A stretch of 64,000 nt of DNA from Neomicrococcus aestuarii. Its GTDB lineage: Bacteria > Actinomycetota > Actinomycetes > Actinomycetales > Micrococcaceae. This document shows, in pieces, positions 61,474 through 64,000 of this stretch (positions within the stretch are counted from its first letter, which is position 1; each line of letters starts with the position of its first letter). The stretch is taken from assembly GCF_014201135.1 (NCBI RefSeq), contig NZ_JACHDR010000001.1:1674001-1738000 (forward strand), read 5' to 3'. Position numbers and translations under genes: made by a program. Under the pieces are notes generated by a model, which was given only the letters and a program-made list of their open reading frames with translations, had not been told where the DNA came from and ran no database searches.

Positions 61474-62499
61474 CTACGAAGCTGCGTCCGAGACCACTAG
61501 CAAAGGTGTCAGTGGCATGAGTGATCGCCAGCGTTCAGGCAGCGCCGCGTAGTTATCAAGCACCAGGGTCACCATATCTTCGCCTGAGATAAGTCGTAGC
61601 CCGGGACGTTGGCGCTCGAGCCCCAACGCATCACGGCTGTATGCGCCGAGCGTCATGAAGACTACGAGTTCCCCAGTGCCCTGAGTTCCGATGAGTTGCT
61701 GCACTTCTGGCGCGCCAATGGTTGCGGTCTTGTGCTTGCACTGAACTTTGATGAGTGGCGGTTCGACACCTAGCGGGTCCTTGTGGGCGATGACGTCTAC
61801 GCCCCCGTCTTGAGAGTATGACGTGACGCGTGCTTGATACCCCAAAGCGCGGAGAAGATCCGCAGAGAACTCTTCAAACTGCCGATGGGTGATTCGTTCC
61901 TGTAAGACTTCTAAAACGAAGTCTCGCGTATGCCGCTCGATTCGCGATGCGCGTGGTTCATCAGGAGCGTCGTCATCGGAAACGTAGGTGGACGCAGCTC
62001 GTTCTACGACTGCAGAAACCTTTTCGACGTCCTGAGTCCGAGCGTTGAGTGCCGCAAGGAACTCGTGAGAATGCTTTCGGACCCTGAACAGCGTGATAGC
62101 AGATCCAATTTCATACAGCGCCGGTTGGGTAAAGACCGTCCGAGACAACCCGATCTTCTTCCATTCGACTCTGCGCCTATGACGATGACTCTGTTCGTTG
62201 GCCGCGTACTCGTACTCACCTCGGACTATGCCGATGTTGATCGTGCTGTCTGCCTTGTAGGGCGCAATGACGACGTCGCCTATTTGGATTTCATCCCGAA
62301 ATCGCAAGAGAATTCCGGCCCAAACAGGGATTGCTTTGTGCGAGTCCTCGGGGGTGCGGCGTGCCAGTTCGTCTTTGAGTTCCTCACGTCCGCCGGGAAT
62401 CTTGGAAAGATCACCCATGTTGTCCCAGCTGAGGCTGACAAAACTGCCTTCGATGAGCTCCGTGCTAAGCGTGTCATTGTGGATTCCCCAAACTTGCAT
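61474..62499 (-). CDS. Mrr-family restriction endonuclease with N-terminal modified-DNA-reader-like domain
   Basis: A 341-residue protein. The C-terminal part is a PD-(D/E)xK nuclease: HRQFEEFSADLLRALGYQAR, then DGGVDVIA (Asp 235) and VQCKHK (Gln 253, Lys 255). Residues 1-145 resemble the PUA/EVE-like N-terminal domain of type IV enzymes (WGIHNDTLSTELIEGSFVSL, then GDVVIAPYKADSTINIGIV). Type IV Mrr enzymes cut DNA carrying foreign modification. There is no cognate methyltransferase nearby. It sits with the glycosylase-like gene between two parts of a 5-oxoproline-type locus. Confidence 0.88.
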   Translation of the reverse strand: MQVWGIHNDTLSTELIEGSFVSLSWDNMGDLSKIPGGREELKDELARRTPEDSHKAIPVWAGILLRFRDEIQIGDVVIAPYKADSTINIGIVRGEYEYAANEQSHRHRRRVEWKKIGLSRTVFTQPALYEIGSAITLFRVRKHSHEFLAALNARTQDVEKVSAVVERAASTYVSDDDAPDEPRASRIERHTRDFVLEVLQERITHRQFEEFSADLLRALGYQARVTSYSQDGGVDVIAHKDPLGVEPPLIKVQCKHKTATIGAPEVQQLIGTQGTGELVVFMTLGAYSRDALGLERQRPGLRLISGEDMVTLVLDNYAALPERWRSLMPLTPLLVVSDAAS

Positions 62500-62601
62500 G
62501 AACTCTGCTTCCCTAGAAATTGCGCGCCGTTGCTCGCCTCATCATACGGCGAGAAAACAGTGGTCGAAGGCGGAATACGCTACCTGACTACTAGGAAGAC
62601 C

Positions 62602-63282
62602 CTACTCGGCCGCGACGTGCTCCAGCAGCACCGCTTCAGCGTCCACGAGGTACTCGCGAAGGCTCGCGGCAGCCTCTTCGCGCTTGCCGTCCACGATGTC
62701 CTGGACCAGGGCGGCGTTGCGCTCCACGAACTGGGCGTGGAAGTCGGGGGTTTCGGCCATTGCGTGGAACACCAAGCGCATTTGGGCGAGGACTTGCTCC
62801 ATCACGGTGTCTAGCGTGGGGGAGCCGCACATCGCAACAAGCTCTTGGTGGAGCCGCTGGTTGGCGGTGGCCATGGAACCCGAGGCTCCGGCGTCGCGCG
62901 CGGTTCGGGCTGACGCAATGATCTCGTGCAGATGTTTGATCTGGGCAGGCGTGGGCGAGGCCCACAGAATGGCGGCCGGTTCCAGCATGCGACGCACTCG
63001 GTAAATCTCGCGAATATCCTCCACGCTGGGCCGCGCGACGAACACGCCGCGGTTGGGGATTCGCGTGATGATGGATTCGTTGGACAGGATCGCGAACGCT
63101 TCCCGCAGCGTATTGCGGGACACCCCGAGGGCTTCTGAGAGCGCTTGCTCGGACAGCTTGCTGCCCGGCGTCAGCTTCCCCTCGGAGATCCTTTTACGCA
63201 GCACGGAAACAATCCACGCGCTCGTGTGCGCGTGCTCGGCGGATCCTTTCGCAATTGATCCCAGTACGTTCGCGGCAACCAT
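62602..63282 (-). CDS. GntR family regulator with FCD domain
   Basis: A 226-residue regulator: winged helix KRISEGKLTPGSKLSEQAL, then SEALGVSRNTLREAFAIL, and a helical FCD ligand domain (EPAAILWASPTPAQIKHLHE). It follows the biotin carboxylase gene by 40 bp on the same strand. It is the best candidate to bind the twin palindromes at 58436-58470. Confidence 0.92.
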   Translation of the reverse strand: MVAANVLGSIAKGSAEHAHTSAWIVSVLRKRISEGKLTPGSKLSEQALSEALGVSRNTLREAFAILSNESIITRIPNRGVFVARPSVEDIREIYRVRRMLEPAAILWASPTPAQIKHLHEIIASARTARDAGASGSMATANQRLHQELVAMCGSPTLDTVMEQVLAQMRLVFHAMAETPDFHAQFVERNAALVQDIVDGKREEAAASLREYLVDAEAVLLEHVAAE

Positions 63283-63322
63283 GACCTCTAATTTACCGGG
63301 TGATGAAACACGCCCGTTACCT

Positions 63323-64000
63323 TCAGGAAATAGTGACGAGGACTTCTCCGCGAACTACACCGTTACCCGGCTTCACTTGGGCCCTTTTTAGGGTGCCAGC
63401 CCGGTGCGCAACCACCGTGGTTTCCATCTTCATGGCCTCAAGCACCACGATCGGCTCGCCGGCCGCAACGGTGGCGCCATCCTCAGCCACCCACTTCACG
63501 AGGTTGCCGTTCATCGGGGAGCGCAGATCCGCAGGGTTCGCTGGGGCGGAAGCTGCGGCGTCGTCCTTGGAAGAGGAGGGAGCGCCGGAACCGCCACCGG
63601 ACAAGATCGCCCGAATCAAGTTGGACGGGAGCCCTAGCTGAACGACCTTGCCGTCGAGCTCAATGGTGAGGGTCTCGCGCGAGGAGTCCGGCGTTGCCTT
63701 CGTGAGGTACTCGGAGGCGGCGAGCTCCACGGCGAAGTCGTTCTCGATCCACGTGGTGTGAACGCGCAGTTCGTTCGGATCCGTGAAATCAGCCGAACGC
63801 ACTACGGCCTGGTGGAACGGGATGACGGTGGGCAGGCCCTTGATGGCGAGCTCGTCGAGGGCTTTGCGCGCCCGGACCAGCGCTTGCTGGCGGTCCGCAC
63901 CGTGAACAATGAGCTTGGCGAGCAGCGAATCGTAGAACTCGGGCACCACGGAACCGGTCCGGACGCCGGTATCCACGCGGATTCCTGCGCCCGTGGGGGC
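63323..64000 (-). CDS. Biotin carboxylase/biotin carrier subunit (C-terminal part, cut by window edge)
   Basis: The C-terminal 225 residues of an acyl-CoA or related carboxylase alpha subunit. The visible part covers the end of the biotin carboxylase domain (GIRVDTGVRTGSVVPEFYDS, LLAKLIVHGADRQQALVRA), a Ser/Ala-rich linker and a biotinyl domain with the biotinylated lysine in VLEAMKMET. The rest lies beyond the right edge. Beside GntR and the YcsG/DUF1445 genes, a role in a 5-oxoproline-type carboxylation locus is possible; a general acetyl/propionyl-CoA carboxylase is the alternative. Confidence 0.9.
   Translation of the reverse strand, partial: APTGAGIRVDTGVRTGSVVPEFYDSLLAKLIVHGADRQQALVRARKALDELAIKGLPTVIPFHQAVVRSADFTDPNELRVHTTWIENDFAVELAASEYLTKATPDSSRETLTIELDGKVVQLGLPSNLIRAILSGGGSGAPSSSKDDAAASAPANPADLRSPMNGNLVKWVAEDGATVAAGEPIVVLEAMKMETTVVAHRAGTLKRAQVKPGNGVVRGEVLVTIS
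63550..63567 (+). repeat. Dispersed motif copy in the biotin carrier linker
   Basis: AAGCTGCGGCGTCGTCCT, one substitution from the copies at 1596 and 16735, in the low-complexity linker between the carboxylase and biotinyl domains (encodes KDDAAAS on the minus strand). Confidence 0.5.

Noticed and set aside
60723-62499. Complete restriction-modification system
   Set aside because: No methyltransferase or specificity subunit is present. The nuclease is of the solitary Mrr/type IV kind.

Overview
The window looks like the origin-proximal part of a high-GC Gram-positive chromosome of the Micrococcaceae/Arthrobacter type. The evidence is gene order (dnaA, rpmH, rnpA, yidD, yidC, jag, rsmG, parA, parB, trxA, trxB, pseudokinase, murJ, NUDIX, pcnA), an actinobacterial inositol-phosphate synthase, a SigJ-type sigma factor, an IdeR/DmdR-like iron box and the codon usage. 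The genus cannot be fixed by reading alone. No tRNA, rRNA, CRISPR array, insertion sequence or prophage was seen.

Layout. 1-8.7 kb: the 5' part of dnaA (minus strand, cut by the window edge), a DnaA-box cluster, then the rpmH to parB block and a gene-poor stretch dense in parS centromere sites. 8.7-16.2 kb: trxAB, a membrane pseudokinase with murJ and a NUDIX hydrolase (one minus-strand operon) and CCA-adding enzyme. 16.2-18.7 kb: a zone of short ORFs with strong ribosome sites, then formate-tetrahydrofolate ligase. 18.8-28.3 kb: inositol-phosphate synthase, an unrecognised protein, a membrane glycosyltransferase, an ABC transporter with a two-component system, and an M18 aminopeptidase. 28.5-30.3 kb: rpsF-ssb-rpsR-rplI. 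30.3-34.3 kb: a helically phased ~32-bp repeat array, a flavin reductase, a DUF1801 protein and dnaB preceded by a DnaA-box cluster. 34.4-49 kb: accessory metabolism and regulation (SigJ, lysine/arginine exporter pair, SDR, TetR, acyl-CoA dehydrogenase, a three-domain kinase/aminotransferase fusion, serine acetyltransferase, pirin, AhpD, MoaD-like, BNR-repeat protein, RNase H). 49.1-52.4 kb: an overlapping three-gene cluster (acyl-CoA dehydrogenase-like, PIG-L deacetylase/methyltransferase fusion, glycosyltransferase). 52.3-57.5 kb: a ferric-siderophore uptake operon whose ATPase is fused to a siderophore reductase, behind an iron box. 57.6-64 kb: a rhodanese with a CstR-like operator, then 5-oxoproline-type genes (YcsG-like transporter, DUF1445, GntR, biotin carboxylase) interrupted by a DNA-glycosylase-like gene and an Mrr-family restriction nuclease.

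Three things stand out. A dispersed motif around AGCTGCGTCGTCGTACT recurs more than a dozen times, mostly in intergenic gaps, gene ends and protein linkers, and resembles a genome-wide signal such as an uptake or recombination sequence. A seven-unit array at 30461-30660 has unit starts spaced 32/32/31/32/32/31 bp (three helical turns) and ends in a large hairpin. The glycosylase-like plus Mrr pair at 60.7-62.5 kb is a candidate small defence module. Two parS sites are also each the centre of a perfect 38-bp palindrome that doubles as a transcription terminator.
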